In this document: one piece after another, positions 63,887-64,000 of the stretch
Layout: every line of letters starts with the position of its first letter
Numbering within the stretch: the stretch's first letter is position 1
Assembly: GCA_036558645.1 (NCBI GenBank)
Contig: DATBFG010000095.1
Span: 1-64,000, forward strand
DNA: 64,000 nt
Source of the DNA: DATBFG01 sp036558645
GTDB taxonomy: Bacteria; Acidobacteriota; Terriglobia; Terriglobales; Acidobacteriaceae
Reading direction: 5' to 3'
Notes under the pieces: model-generated
Databases searched by the model: none
What the model was told of the DNA's origin: nothing
The model's input: only the letters and a program-made list of their open reading frames with translations
Position numbers and translations under genes: made by a program

Positions 63887-64000
63887 TGGGTGACCGTAAC
63901 CTGCACGCGTCCGCTCGCTTCCACTAACTGCTGCACGGCATCAACCACCTGCAATAGCAAATCGGCCCTTGCGGCTCGTGCATTCTGAAGCATTGTTGCC
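63883..64000 (-). CDS. 3' end of an unidentified gene, cut by the window edge
   Basis: Only the last 38 codons are in the window. The readable C-terminus is helical (RAADLL-type sequence: NARAARADLLLQVVDAVQQL) and ends EASGRVQVTVTQ. Its stop overlaps the GH127 start by four bases, so the two are probably co-translated. The family cannot be determined. Confidence 0.5.
   Translation of the reverse strand, partial: ATMLQNARAARADLLLQVVDAVQQLVEASGRVQVTVTQ

Noticed and set aside
1..64000. tRNA, rRNA, CRISPR, IS or integrase features.
   Set aside because: I found no cloverleaf-like sequence, no regular repeat-spacer array, no transposase or integrase and no terminal inverted repeats by reading.

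Overview
The window looks like a chromosomal segment of an Acidobacteriota bacterium, most likely class Terriglobia (Acidobacteriales or Koribacter-like). This is inferred from gene content: an Oar-type TonB-dependent receptor with an N-terminal carboxypeptidase-regulatory domain, an SBBP-repeat/DUF11 surface protein, a Ser/Thr kinase fused to TPRs, an ASPIC/UnbV (CRTAC1-like) protein and several PilZ proteins, together with moderate-to-high GC and a diderm envelope. I see no rRNA, tRNA, CRISPR array, insertion sequence or prophage. It reads as ordinary chromosome, with interest mainly in regulation and in small or unusual genes.

Region 1 (1-8.8 kb, + strand) is an exopolysaccharide or cell-surface glycan block. 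It holds a secreted glycoside hydrolase, a GT4 glycosyltransferase, a tandem double-GT4 protein, a strong terminator, and a complete dTDP-L-rhamnose pathway (rfbB-rfbA-rfbC-rfbD). Region 2 (8.8-13.9 kb) is regulatory. It contains a PilZ gene behind a near-consensus sigma-54 promoter, a stand-alone sigma-54 activator with no receiver domain and a probable sigma-54 promoter of its own, a second PilZ gene, and a soluble histidine kinase translationally coupled to an NtrC-type response regulator. A third PilZ gene lies at 17.5 kb. The neighbourhood suggests sigma-54 and c-di-GMP control of surface polysaccharide, which is an inference. Region 3 (13.9-22.4 kb) has the SBBP surface protein, the Ser/Thr kinase-TPR protein, a cytochrome P460 and a small exported protein.

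Region 4 (22.4-40.8 kb, all on the - strand) is a long division and cell-wall (dcw) cluster. In transcription order it reads mraZ, rsmH, a 50-codon ORF, ftsL, ftsI, murE, murF, mraY, murD, ftsW, murG, murC, a membrane-anchored coiled-coil protein, ftsQ, ftsA, ftsZ. Upstream of mraZ lies a promoter followed by three GTGGT boxes at exact 10-bp spacing, the expected layout for MraZ autoregulation. murB and ddl are not in the cluster; the slot between murC and ftsQ holds the unknown membrane protein. The MurE DNPR motif predicts meso-diaminopimelate peptidoglycan.

Region 5 (41-53 kb) contains the Oar-like receptor with a long leader, a cyanophycinase-like peptidase overlapping a PLP ammonia-lyase-like enzyme, an SRPBCC protein, a YbjQ protein with a tiny CPXCG zinc-ribbon gene, a Tat-exported M24 peptidase, a class I aminotransferase, a zinc-ribbon protein and a TPR protein. 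Several of these suggest peptide and amino-acid use. Region 6 (53.6-64 kb) contains an AsmA protein, an overlapping LytS/NarL-type kinase, regulator and CRTAC1-like operon, two exported proteins of unknown function, a GH127-type glycosidase and the 3' end of another gene cut by the window edge.
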